The translations under genes and the position numbers were made by a program. The notes beneath the pieces were generated by a model that made no database searches, was not told where the DNA came from, and was given only the letters and a program-made list of their open reading frames with translations. Below, piece after piece: positions 33,889 through 45,600 of a DNA stretch of 64,000 bases. The DNA is from Selaginella moellendorffii (Eukaryota; Streptophyta; Lycopodiopsida; Selaginellales; Selaginellaceae): positions 1-64,000 of the forward strand of contig NW_003314409.1 in assembly GCF_000143415.4 (NCBI RefSeq), in the 5' to 3' direction. Positions within the stretch are counted from its first letter, which is position 1. The number at the start of each line of letters is the position of its first letter.

Positions 33889-35190
33889 CTAAACACACTC
33901 AACCAGCTGCCCAAACTTGCTAACCACCTTACTCAAATGATGACAAAACCATGTTTGTAAAGCCATCATATGGTGAACACAAGATAAAGCATCTGCCACC
34001 ACATTCGATTTTCCCAAACAATGCTCAATAGGAAACTCCCCAAACTCCATGAGTTTGACCATCCAATGAGCTTGCCTAGAGTTCAACTCTTTCTATGTGA
34101 AAAGATATATAAGGGGTTTATGATCCGTTAACACCATGAACACTGCACCATAAAAATAGTGTTGCCATATCCGTAAAGCATGAACAATGGAGAGTAACTC
34201 TTGCTCATATGTGGAAAACTGTTGCTCTGCAGGATTCAAAGTTTGACTCTCATATGCAATAGGCTGTCCCTCTTGCATGAGAACTCCTCCCAATGCATAA
34301 CCATTCACATCACATATCACCTCATAAGGTTTTGATGGATTAGTAATGCAAAGCACTGAGGTCTCGCTCAACAACCATTTCAATGCCACAAAACTATCCT
34401 CATATGGCTACTTCCACTCGAATGGCACATTCTTATGCAACAATCATGTCAAAGGAATAGCCACCTCTATAAACTTATATTGAAAAATATTGATAATAAC
34501 TAGCCATACCAAGGAAACTACATAACTCAGCCACTGAAGTCAATGTAGGCCAATTTTCCACCATAGCCACCTTCCTTGGATTTGTTTTGACATCCTTGGA
34601 TGTTATAATATGGCCTAGATATTCTATCTTTGACTTTACAAACTCATATTTACTCTTCTTCACATAAAGTTTGTTGTCACAGAGTAACAAAAGAACCTTA
34701 TGCAAATGCATCTTATGCTCCTCCATATTCTTGGTGAAAACAAGAATATCATCCAAAAAAATCTCTACAAACTCATGAAGATAACGCCCAAAGACTTTTA
34801 TCATCAACTGAGTAAATGTGGCTGGTGCATTCATCAAACCAAAGGCATAACCATAAACTCAAAATGCCTGAAACTCGTGTTGAATGCCGTCTTGGAGATA
34901 GATGCATCATCCATGGCAATCTGATGATATCCACTCCTCAAATCAGTCTTAGTAAATATTAGTGCTTCACCAAACTTGTCTAAGATATCATTCACATGCG
35001 GCATTGACATCTTGTCCTCTACAGTCCTCTTGTTTAAAGCACGGTAGTCAATATACATCCTCATTGAGCTATCCTTTTTCTTCACAAGCAAAACCAGAGC
35101 ACCAAACGGAGACTTACTTAGTTGAATAAATCCAAACTCAAGTAACTCCTTGACTTGTTGTTGAACTTCTTGCTCCTCAGCATAGCTCAA
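33889..35190 (-). pseudogene. Ty3/gypsy reverse transcriptase and RNase H (old element)
   Basis: RT (34475-35190): [58 protein letters not shown] (catalytic LDD box), PRKVAMVENWP. RNase H (33889-34389): VICDVNGYALGGVLMQEGQP, YEQELLSIVHALRIWQHYFY, ADALSCVHHM. Frameshifts and stops separate the pieces. Confidence 0.87.
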
Positions 35191-35289
35191 CTAAAATGGA
35201 TGCTAGTAAATTGGCCATGTCCCTAGCTTTAACATAATCCCATACTCTACACCTTGTAATAGAGTCAATCCATAAGGAAGTTTAGAGGG

Positions 35290-35809
35290 TGTAGCACATG
35301 TGATCATGGGATGAGATTTAAATATACTGTCACCGTGGATCCTTGGAACCTTGGGGGATAAATGGGGATAAAATAGCCACTAAGGGCTCTCTCATCAAGC
35401 AATTGCCCCTTTTTCAATTGGCTTAAGGGGAGAGAGATAAGCTGCGTTCAAGGTATATTCCTACCCCTAAATTTGAAATCATATGTATTGGGCATCCATG
35501 CATACATCCTTCCTCTTGTGTGGAGTATCCACGGACGAAGGATTGGTAGATTGAGTGCGGAAATAGAGGTGTTGGTTCCCCTTGGCTCAATAGGGGTTGC
35601 TAGTCAATACTCAATGAGGACATTGACATCTCTGAAGGGGGGGTGAGTGTAGCGCATGTGATCATAGGATGAGATTTGGATGTATTGTCACCGTGGATCC
35701 TTGGAACCTTGGGGGATAAATGGGGATAAAATAGCCACTAAGGGCTCTCTCATCAAGCAATTGCCCCTTTTTCAGTTGGCTTAAGGGGAGAGAGATAAAG
35801 TGCGCTACA
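35290..35809 (+). mobile_element. 520-bp TRIM-like LTR element
   Basis: Direct repeats of about 161 bp (35290-35450 and 35648-35809) start TGTAGCACATGTGATCA / TGTAGCGCATGTGATCA and the right one ends GTGCGCTACA. GAGGG flanks the whole on both sides (35285-35289, 35810-35814), a clean 5-bp target duplication. A polypurine tract (GAAGGGGGGGTGAG) touches the right LTR. The inner 197 bp has no coding capacity. A primer-binding site is weak (GGTATATTCC). It sits inside the old gypsy element. Confidence 0.88.
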
Positions 35810-35937
35810 GAGGGAAAAACATCAGGAACTCTTCAAGTATAGTCCCCACTATTGCCTTTCCTCCACACATGGCTTGGTCCCCCCAAGTCATGAACAAACA
35901 ACAAGTCACTTGAAAGTGCTTTTCCATTACAACAAGC

Positions 35938-37051
35938 CTATTTCAAATATGTAGTGGAGAGTATAATAATTGAAGCTCCTTTTCCAAACCACACATATTT
36001 AACACCACCATACTCCAATGAAACATGCTTAATACTCCATTTTATCTCCGGATCCACTTTCACCAACCATGGCATCCCAAAAATGAGATCCACACAATGA
36101 AGACCGTGAGATAAAAAGTCTCCACAAGTGTGGTTTTGCCAACCAACAATTCCAGCCCTTCTACACAAGTATCGAAATGCTAAGTAGAGGTAGCTACACC
36201 TTTCACCGTGTATGGAAAAACTCCTCATGTTACTAGGCCATGCTCCTCAACAAACTTTGTGGAAACAAAGTTGTCATCACTCCCACTGTCCAGTAAAATC
36301 CATACTGGACTACCACGGAACATGCCTTCCAACATTAAACCTGAAGCACAAGTGTCCTCGGCCTCCATCTTGTTCCACACATAGTTAAGTTAATGAGCAA
36401 TGATTGAAAACCTCTTCCTTCGACCAGAATAGTTGTCCCTGTCATCCTTGCACTACAAAGTTTGCAACTTCTTAATATCTAACTTACCGTTAGTAAAAGA
36501 TTGGCCATTCTTGTTGCCCTGTGGTTTGCTTTTCACTGTGGACAATCAGCCTTGTAATGTCCCAGCTCGCTGCAATGATGACAACCTTGTCTATAATTCT
36601 TCACAAAGAATTTCTACTTTTTCGACCCCTATGTACCCGAAGTAGCCACCATAGACTTCAGCTTATGATGTTTATTCCCATCCTTGTGTTTACGATGATC
36701 ATCACGATGATTCTTAACAGAAGGACTCCTCGAACACTTGTGAGACTTATACTTCTCATTGTCAAGTCGATGAGCAGCATCAAAGAGCTCCTCCAAACTC
36801 TTTGTAGGCTGAGAATGATGCAAGTGTTGCCGCATGCTCTCACTATGAAAGCCATTAATGAAGTAGAATTTGTTTTGATCTGGATCCTTTGTTAGAACAC
36901 GGCTGATCAAGCGAGTCAGCTTCCCAATATAGTCCCCAAACTTTATTTTCCCTTGCTGAAAATATCGAAGTTTAGTGTAAGCATTATCCACGTCATAATG
37001 AGGGGCAAAACATAAATAGAAAGCAGCTTCAAACTCATCCATTGTAGACAC
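35938..37051 (-). pseudogene. Ty3/gypsy gag and protease (old element, 5' part)
   Basis: Gag (36629-37051) has FEAAFYLCFAPHYDVDNAYT and FGDYIGKLTRLI. A CCHC knuckle CHHCSELGHYKADC lies near 36560. Protease follows at about 36250-36300 (LLDSGSDDNFVSTKFVEEHG) and 35938-36228. Frames are broken. Gag, protease, RT, RNase H, integrase read in normal order on the minus strand, so 30687-37051 is one old copy; its LTRs were not found. Confidence 0.82.
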
Positions 37052-37377
37052 TAGTGATTTCTTATCTGCAACACAAGACTCCTCAAGCTAATTCCACCAC
37101 CGAAAACCTGCATCATACAACCTGTATAATATGCACCCACATCACAAACCTTTGTAATGTGCACATTCCCACATAAGGAGTAGTGGCTGTCCATGGGACA
37201 GGGCTTGTCTACCAGTCCCAGAACTATTGAGTGTTGCAGCCTCCATGAGGCAATTTCTTGGGTGATTTGTGCCCTGTGCAGTATGAGAAAGAAGTGACGA
37301 TTCACAGAAGAATTCTAGAAACATGGAGCTCAATCTTGGAAATGTGATCATGAGCATAGCAGGAAGTTTTGAGCAAG
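37052..37377. other. Upstream remainder of the gypsy relic, no clear gene
   Basis: Short chance ORFs only. It may be the 5' leader or LTR debris of the old gypsy element. Confidence 0.4.
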
Positions 37378-37587
37378 AGGACCTTGGTCTCTTGGAATGC
37401 AATGATCACTGCAAATGCCTAGAATGGGTGTCTTTTGAAAGTGCTTAAGCTGTTGGATTTCATTCCGGCACCTTTTGTGAATGCATTGATCACCACCCAT
37501 GGCAGATCAAGGATCCTAGCTCAAGCAAGAATCATGTTTGATCAAATCTTGTGCAAAACTGTGAGCTCCTGATCACCCATGATCTAA
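37378..37587 (+). pseudogene. PPR gene fragment
   Basis: One plus-strand frame reads RTLVSWNAMITANA, stop, NGCLLKVLKLLDF, FVNALITTHGRSRILAQARI and MFDQILCKTVSS, then stops. This is about two PPR motifs of the PLS type, too short to function. Confidence 0.7.
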
Positions 37588-38931
37588 GGACAATCCAGCA
37601 AAACCTTATTAAATCTTTGCATAACTTACCTTTATCAGTGTCTTAGCCACGCCAGCCTGACAAGCAAGATCTAGGAGAACTTTTATATCAATCACTACAG
37701 CCACTTGATTATATTGTTGCCCATTGCATGGAGAAGAAGCTCAAACTTCTTCTATCACTGTGATACTCTACTATGAGGAGCAAGTAAAAAGTTCCTTGTT
37801 TTCTGTTTATGGACATGCTATAAAGACAAACACATCAGACTACTAAAAAAAAGTGAACTTTTTTACTAGTAATAATGTTCTCAAAGGAAAGTTTGCAAGA
37901 TTTTAGTATTGCAAGAGTGTAGGACTTCTTCCTTATATTCTTCACTATTTGCTTTAAGCTTGCTATACAAAGAATAAAATTGATAAGAAAACATTAGTTG
38001 AACTCTTTGAGAGATAAACAAGAAGTACTAAAATTCTAAATTATATATGAATAAAAAAAATTGCTATGCATTGCATGTAGCAACGCTTGGTTTGCTTAAT
38101 ACTAGTGTTATTATTACTTATTAATTCAATTGATCAAATAAAGTTTATAATTATAAGCATGTTTGTAATTTATATATACAAGATTCATTTTATTGCATAT
38201 CAACCATTAGATGGTAGAAAAAAAAGAATATACTAGAAAAGGTTTAAGAAAGTTTATAAATTATAAACATGTTTATAAATTATAAATACAAGATTAATCT
38301 AAATGAATAACAACCGTTAGATGGTAGAATATCCTAGAATATCCAAGCATATTTTAGGTATATCCACTACCATAGATTTGCTTAAGCAAACAAAAAATGT
38401 ATTAAAATAAGTATATAAATATAGAAAATTATATCTATTTGAGCAACTCTCCTCCATATCCTGTAGTGCTCCTCCTGTAACAACTCTCTTCCACATTGTA
38501 CTTTTGTCAATCCTACTCTTGAATTTTTCAATTTTTTTTTATTTTCATCAAATTGTTCTTTCTCACCCTCTAGCTCCTCCAAAACCCTTTGTGCATTGAG
38601 TCTCCTCCAGCTCCTCCAGCACTCCTCCTATAGCAACTCTCCAACTCCTCCAGCACTTCTCCTGCAACAGCTCTCCTCCAACTCCTCTAGCACTTCTACA
38701 ACAGCTCTCCTCTAGCTCCTCTAGTAGATGGCTATGCCATGGCTAAGGTAGTGCTAGCCATGGCCAAGACCTTGTGCCACCATGGCTGTGCTTGCTATGG
38801 GCCATTGGTGGTGTAACTTTGGCCCTAGCTGTATGGTTATAGATACCACAGCCAAGGACAACATCATTGACAATCAAGGTTGCCAGTGGTTGTGGTAAGC
38901 TTGGCAAAACATTATCTTTTATGTTGAGAAA
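37588..38931. other. Non-coding AT-rich and CT-rich DNA
   Basis: Contains two diverged tandem copies of an about 110-bp unit (38140-38220, 38245-38330; shared AAGTTTATAA, ATACAAGATT and CGTTAGATGGTAGAA-like words) and a CTCCTCCAGCTCCTCC-type simple repeat (38560-38730). No gene recognised. Confidence 0.6.
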
Positions 38932-40731
38932 GGACCAATTCGCACATTTATTTAGTGAAAAAAAACTTAAGCGACCCACTTTAAAAATTAAGAAAGTTGG
39001 GTTCGCACATTGAAAAAATTCGTGTTGCAAAGTAAACTTATAAGGACTTTTGCATTCGCACATGTCTTAGATTTAAGTGGAAAAACACCCTCGGATTCGC
39101 ACTTAAAAACAATGCATTCGAACACTTAAAATTCACTTAATTCAAATTTTGAAATTTCAAATTCAAATTCAAATGTTTAGAATTATATCCCGGCAAATTT
39201 CAAAGCAAACACGAACGCCACTGGCAAAGACAGAGGGAAAACATGAGGTTCTCTCTAACCTCTTTCGCATCCTCTGGACTGTGCAACTCCTCACGAGGCT
39301 CCCCTTCCGCTTGCTCGGGACCACCGTAATCGGCAAAGAGGTCCTGGTCCTTGAGCCTTTTCACCTCTTTCCTCCAAGCTTGGATCTCTGCCCGAAGATC
39401 AGTCTCCCCAACATTAATCAAGAAATTGTGCAAGATGCAACAACTCTTGATGATGTTGGGAAGGTACTTTGGCTGGATCCTTTGTTTTTGATCCAAGCAT
39501 CTGAACTTCATTTTAAGAAGTCCAAATGCTTGCTCAATAACAATCCGAGCAAGGTGGTGATGAAGGTTGAAATCTGCCTTGGATGGTGTCGGGTTTGGAG
39601 CTGAGCAACAACCAAAACAAGTGAACAAAAGAAAGTAGAATGAAGAAGACTTACTTGTGTGTGGAATCATCAGATGCTGCTGGCGTTGTACCCTTTGTCC
39701 CCCACTAGGTATGGCTTGATCCTATCATCATATGCTAACATCACGGGCCCCTTGCTACAATCTTGTTCCTGAGGGTAGAATTACAAAAAACCCTCATGTT
39801 GTGGACGCGTCCTGAAAGCAAAAAGAACATTTTAGAACTATCCACAACACACAAAGAAACATACCTGGCCACCCAGCGTAGACACTGAGGAACTCTTCTG
39901 GGCATCACAAACCCCTTGCAAGATGACCACGTACCACTGCTTCCTGTCGTAGTAGCTCTCACCGTCCAGTCTAGTAGGTCGGATGATCTCGGAGTACAGT
40001 CAATCGCCCCAGCAACATTAGGCAGTCGGGTTCCTATTGGTCATCAAAACTTATAACAATCCAAAAAACATAAGAAAATGTACCTGTCACTTAACGAAAG
40101 CCAGCAGCAACAGCTCTAACCTCCTTGGCAGTTGAAGGAAAATGAATCTTGTACCTGAGACACTTGACAATCGCCACAGTAGTGTCCATGAGCTGTGGAC
40201 TCCCCGATGCCGAACTTGTCCGCCAGATCCAAGTAATCTGTGTTCTTGAAAAGCTTGTACAAAGTTACCCCCAGTCAAACATCCACCGGCACCACACTCC
40301 TCCAACCGGTATCTTGCTTCCAGATCTCGCTCTCCAGCATGCCACAAATGGTGAAGAAGGTCCTCTTCTCCATCTGAAGTTCCTCCCAATCACAGCCCGA
40401 CGAACCTCAAGTTCACGGTCTTCTTCCTCAGGCAGCACTTGGAGACCGGGGCTCTTGTCATCCGCAATGTGCATGAAAGCTTCCTAATTGAAGAAAAGTC
40501 GCAGGCATGCCAAACCCTAACCTAAGAATCTTCTCGAATATTTCCGGAATTAAATTTGGTCGGGGTTTTTGAAAATTACTTAAATTCGCCTTTTTTTTGT
40601 GCGAATCCAAAATACTAATAATTTTCCCATAAAAAATAAGGGTAAGTACATTACTTTAGCTTAAGTTATTGTGCAAATAGGGAAAACGTAAATTTTGAAC
40701 TTTAATTTTTAACTCATGTGCGAATTGGTCC
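38932..40731 (-). mobile_element. PIF/Harbinger-like transposon, copy B
   Basis: GGACCAATTCGCACAT at 38932-38947 is matched exactly by its reverse complement at 40716-40731, giving 16-bp terminal inverted repeats. TTCGCAC motifs recur inside the left end (about 38998, 39053, 39095). The right flank to about 40780 is shared with copy A. No clear 3-bp target duplication was found (AAA left, AGA right). The transposase inside is broken. Confidence 0.78.
39200..40474 (-). pseudogene. HARBI1-like transposase, copy B
   Basis: It has the same domains as copy A. The 3' exon is intact through ARIVIEQAFGLLKMKFRCLD, HNFLINVGETDLRAEIQAW. Introns 39601-39654 and 39812-39864 are GT-AG. A deletion near 39740 removes about 20 residues between the DDE motifs, and the frame break near 39985 is shared with copy A. 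The N-terminal piece MHIADDKSPGLQVLPEEEDR lies at 40400-40474. Inactive. Confidence 0.7.
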
Positions 40732-41204
40732 AGAGCTAAACTCTTATAAACATCTCTAAACATGCTCATTTAATTAACCGCTGAACAGTCACCTATATAC
40801 TGTTGATTACTGTTCTTATGCGCTACGTTGAAGAACAAGCAATCAGCTAATGCCTCTGTCAGATGGTCTGGTTCTTTCTGACTTAACCTGGGTAGGAGCG
40901 TGACTTCCATATCTTCAACATCTCTTTTGCTATTCCATCATGGACCTTCTTTGTGTTGAGAGGAGCAGTGCCAATCGATTCCTTGTTTCTAGTTACCACC
41001 CTGTCTAGGCAAGATCTTCTGCAGCTGAGCTCTGAAGAGGAGGTGCCAGCTCTGGTTTCGTGGATATAAACCTGACACAAGCACTTTGAAGAGAAGAGCT
41101 TTGGATTGAATTCCTGGGTGTGGCACATTCCGAATAACTGAATTCCACTCTACTTTTGCCCGGACTTTGCACCCGCTGGAGTTGCTAAAGTTTCTACATA
41201 TGTC

Positions 41205-41363
41205 GTTGGTGATCAAGTGTTGGTGAGTTATCAGGTGTTGCAGATCCAAGGTTTTTGCTGCATAGGTCCTTATCACATCGTCCAACAAGTTGGTCCACAA
41301 ATCTATGTGGTGACACTCAATGCACAACATCAAGAGAAGATCCATGTGAAGCAGTTAGCTTGA
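41205..41363 (+). pseudogene. Integrase C-terminal scrap of a gypsy element
   Basis: The frame reads VGDQVLVSYQVLQIQGFC, GPYHIVQQVGPQIYVVTLN and KIHVKQLA before a stop. This is the usual end of a gypsy pol protein. Preceding sequence (40980-41200) may be more of it, with frame breaks. Confidence 0.6.
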
Positions 41364-42259
41364 TATTGTGTGTGAACGGATTGATGTAAGGATTCTACCC
41401 TATATTCTATGGTAGATATAGATAAACTCAACAAGATTAGAATACACTAACTTTTTAATAATAATAAATTAACAATTTTTAATGTGTACTTATAGTAGGA
41501 GTGAGGTGTTATTATATTATGAATCCCACAAGATCAAGAGTGAGAGGTGTTAATCACATTATTTATATGCTCATATGATCCTGAGGTTTAGGGATATGGG
41601 GGAGTAACATCCCAGGTAAGTTAGAGGAAGGAAAAAAAAGAATTAATTAGAGAAATTAGAGTATAAATGTGAGTTAAGAGTTAACACGAGTTAAGAGTAA
41701 AAACGTGATGTAGCAGCTTAAAAGAGGGAAGTAGGAATGCTCGGATGGAGTTCCACCAGGTAGAAAAGACAAGTCATACCTCAAGCCTCGGATTGCTCCC
41801 AACCCCTGCCTCCACCCGGTTGCCTACTTTAACCACGAACCACCCAGCAGTCTTGGCGCACAGGGATGACATCAGCCCTAAGCTCTTGCTCTCCTACTTC
41901 TGAGCTGCTAGCAGCTTCTCCCCTCCTTAAAAAAAAAGGTCTGTTGTTCTCTTGGAGTTCAAGAGGCATCCTCTTCACCGTCTCCTCTGTTTTTGCTAGC
42001 TAGTTAGCTCTTACAAGAAGGAGCACAAGCCAAGTTCAGCTCCATGTCAGCTCTATCATCTCCTCTTTAAGACACCTCACCTCTTTGAAGCCATTCAGGA
42101 GAGCTAGCACGCTTCACGTCTAGACGTCCCCCCCCCCCCTTTTTTTTTCGCGATTGTCTCTTCAAACTCATCATACTTATTTAACTCACCAAACCTTACC
42201 AAGCCGAGTGCAGGTTTTGAAACCCCATGAGTCACCTTGGCCTTTTTCCATCTTCAGTT
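41364..42259. other. Non-coding; 3' end of the disrupted host gene at its right edge
   Basis: Contains a poly-C/poly-T tract (42127-42149) and no internal gene. On the minus strand the first bases before 42260 continue the reading frame that is cut at 63392: EDGKRPR then a stop at about 42236. Confidence 0.5.
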
Positions 42260-42283
42260 AAGCTCTATTTCGTTAAAGTGGGA
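42260..42283 (+). repeat. Left terminal inverted repeat of the large transposon
   Basis: 24 bp; pairs with 63368-63391 with one mismatch at the second base. The same sequence begins the truncated copy at 19407. Confidence 0.9.
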
Positions 42284-42692
42284 ATTGTCATTATCCCACT
42301 TGTAAAATAAGGTTTCCAAACCTTTATATAGTATATAAATATAACAAAATTCAACTGCATTGAGGCACATGCCATTTTATTTTAAACAAGGAAATGTCTA
42401 CTCAATCCCCCCTGCCACTGCTTCACCTCTCTCTTCTCCTTGTCATCGTCATCCAATTTCTTTCCATCCTTTTAATATTGGCTCAGTTGCTCCGAGTCTA
42501 GGTGGAGCCCAAGTCCCCATTCAATCTTTACTTTCCCCTTATTAATAAAACAACTTCGTAGACTTCCAATAACATGCTGTAACACTTCTAATATAATGCA
42601 AATCCTCTCAAAGAATTGTCTTTTAATATTAATACAATGGCATGGAACCCCATGCCATAATAAGTTACATTTTTAAATAAATACATGCCATC
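42284..42692. other. Left subterminal region and 3' untranslated part of the fusion gene
   Basis: Holds a half palindrome (42367-42378) and a full one at 42637-42658 (ATGGCATG...CATGCCAT). No coding sequence. Confidence 0.6.
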
Positions 42693-45600
42693 TCAGACTG
42701 TTATTTTTTGCCTCCAACGCCTATACAATAATCTTGGAATTTCATCACTCTCCACACTATCAAGAATTAAACCCAATAGTAATGCCATCTCTTCTCTAAT
42801 ACGTCCACGCTCATGTTCAGTGGTCGAAGAACCCATCCGGTTGAGCAGATTATGGAGATGCGGATAGTGCTTGGCTAGACAATATACATGCCATAAATGA
42901 TGACTGGTGTCTGTCCGATCAAATGGCTTCTGATATACCGTTCCATCTGCCATTTGGTTGATTTCTGCAGCCACCTCCTGGACTGGCCGGTTCTCTATCA
43001 CCATCGCTTCAAGCCGTTTTGCAAGGTCCCCCAGAACATACGGTTTCTTCTCCCTAGTTTCCATACTGCAAGAGATGGGGTGCACTGCATATGTGTGCGT
43101 GTTCGCTGCAGTTTTAATCGGCGAGTCATCGATGATGAGGATTTCACTTGACCTAGCAGTCCGGTTCATCACTACAGCCTCTGCCTTGACGAAGATGGGC
43201 TTGCTACCCCTCACATGGACCATAGTCAAGCAATCCTCCTGCGTTAGGAGAAAGTCAAATGGTAATATTACTCGTGTCTGATCGTGCATCATCTGTAGCA
43301 ACGTTAATGCATTGTGGCGCATCATGGATGTCCAAACTCCCAATTGCAAATTGAACCCGGCCCTCTGTTTTAAGTGTCGCATGGTCATTATTAGATCCCG
43401 CAGTTTCTCCCGTGTGATTAATGTGAATCTGTCTCTTTTGACCAACTTGCGACCGCAGGCTTTGGAGGGTGCAGTGACATTCGAGGACGAGCCACGCTCA
43501 TGGGAGAAAAGGACACCGTTCAGATCAAAAATGATATAGTACTTTCGCCGTGACTCTGAAATGAAATGCGTCAGCATAAAAAATGGTACAAGTCAATTTT
43601 ACCATCTACAATATTAGCGAATGGTGCTCCCAATGGTCGTTCAGAGGGTTTTGGTCGAGGAAACGTGAAGGGCGGAAATACTCTCCTCTGCAATGTGGGG
43701 TCAATCGCATCCGATGGCGTGTGGGCACATGCCATTTCAGCTGTAGACTCTGGTACAACTGGCTCAACAGTGGCATGGGGTGGTTCCGATGGCGTGTGAT
43801 CACACGCCATTTCAGCTGGTGCCTCCGTTGGCAAAGTGGACATGACCGAACAGGCAGCAGGGGCGGTGTAGGGAGGTTCCAACGGCGCGTAGTCAGACGA
43901 TTGGGCACACGTTGGAAATGAGGATACGACCGGCTCGGCGGCTGGGGCGGCCTCATGCGGGTCCAATGGCGCCTGGTCACCGTCAGTTGGATACGTGGAT
44001 AAGATTGACTCAGTGGTATGGGCAGCATCAAGTGGAGCGTGGTCAGCTTGCTTGGCGTTGATATGGATAGTAGCCTCCACCAGCTCTGATGACTCTTGCA
44101 GGCAAGTAGAGTCCACTGGCGGATCCATATGCATGTCCAAATATCTCCCTTCGATTGAGATGGTATCCTCCCGTGCTACTAAAAACAAACTCATTAGCAC
44201 ATTGAATCGACTATACTGTATTTACCATCAACTGCTATTGAGGAACTAGGACCGATATCACTTGGGCGCACTGCTGATTTTGAAGGATTGGACATACGTT
44301 TCGACCCTTGCTTGGCACTATCCTTCCTCGACACTAAAGGCTAGAGTTTGTATCTTAATTCAACTGAATAATCTCTACTTACCATTTCTTCTGCGACCTA
44401 CATGGACAATGTTAGAAATGGTAAAAGGTTAGGAATGGATGTGCTATTATTTACCTGATGGTTTGTCTTGTATGACCTTCCTCCGCTGCTCTTTGGCCAC
44501 CTCAGGCTGGCCATCGTCGTCATCATCGTCATCGTCGTTATTGTGATCGTCACCATTGTGAGGACCATCCAAGTCCTCTTCGTCCTCCTCTTCTTCATCC
44601 TTCTCTTCTTCGTCCTCCTCTTCTTTGTCCTCCTCTTCGTCCTTCTGCTCTTCCTGCTCATTATCTTTCTCTGGCTCCTCATCCCCCTTTTGCATTTCTT
44701 CCATAGGCTGCTCAGGCTGGATGGCTTGTTTTTCCAGGACCATCTTGGGAAAATCATCTGGCCGAGTCTCCATCTCAAAATACAAGACATCCATAGCTTG
44801 TTTTAGTGCGTGACCTAGGACCGTATCCTCACCCGACTGTCTTAACATGGTTTCTGCACGTCCTTGCACCCTTCGAAGACGACGAGATGAGAAAAACGTG
44901 GCCCTGACTTGAAAAGCATCCCTCATCCATTGTACCTCTCCATTGAGATTGGGGAAGGGGAGTCCGCCATAGGAATCTGAGTCAGAAGGTGGTGACTGGC
45001 TCCTTTCACTCAGCCCTTGATCTGCAATGAATGGCATGAGCACACACGCCATAACCGCGAGGCATTACCTATCATCTTTTCGTTGCCCTTCTTCCTTTTC
45101 GAATCAAACGCCTCTGATCCCGACGACTGTCCAACGTGCTTTCGCTTTTTATGACCACTGTCAGTTTGAGCTTGGCTGGTGCTTGCCTGTTTTGCCTTTG
45201 AAGAAGTGTCTTCTGCAAGGAATGGCATGAGACCACACGCCATTGCAAATATAATTTGTACCTCCTTTTTTCCTATTGCTTGTCTGTTTGTCCTTCTTCG
45301 ACGCGCCACCAGTGCGCTTTTCAGTCCTCGTGTCTGAATATTCACAACGATCTATAGTCAAAATGGCGTGAGGCCTCACGTGACCTTACCTTGTGCAGGT
45401 TGTGACCTCGGCCTAACATCAGTAGCTGTTAACGCCGTTTCAGCATCTGGGGGTGGCCACGCTCCTGCATACAGAGCTTGTGAGATAACATTTAAACTTA
45501 AAGTGCGTACTCACCAGGTTCGTAGAGAAGATACTGTTTTTCTTTGGAAACTGTAATTATATGCTCCATTGAAGTCACCTCTTCAATGGAGTTTGTCACC

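Noticed and set aside
44468-44806. Hydrophobic plus-strand ORF (Leu/Val/Ile/Phe-rich)
   Set aside because: It is the antisense shadow of the Asp/Glu/Lys tract of the fusion gene.
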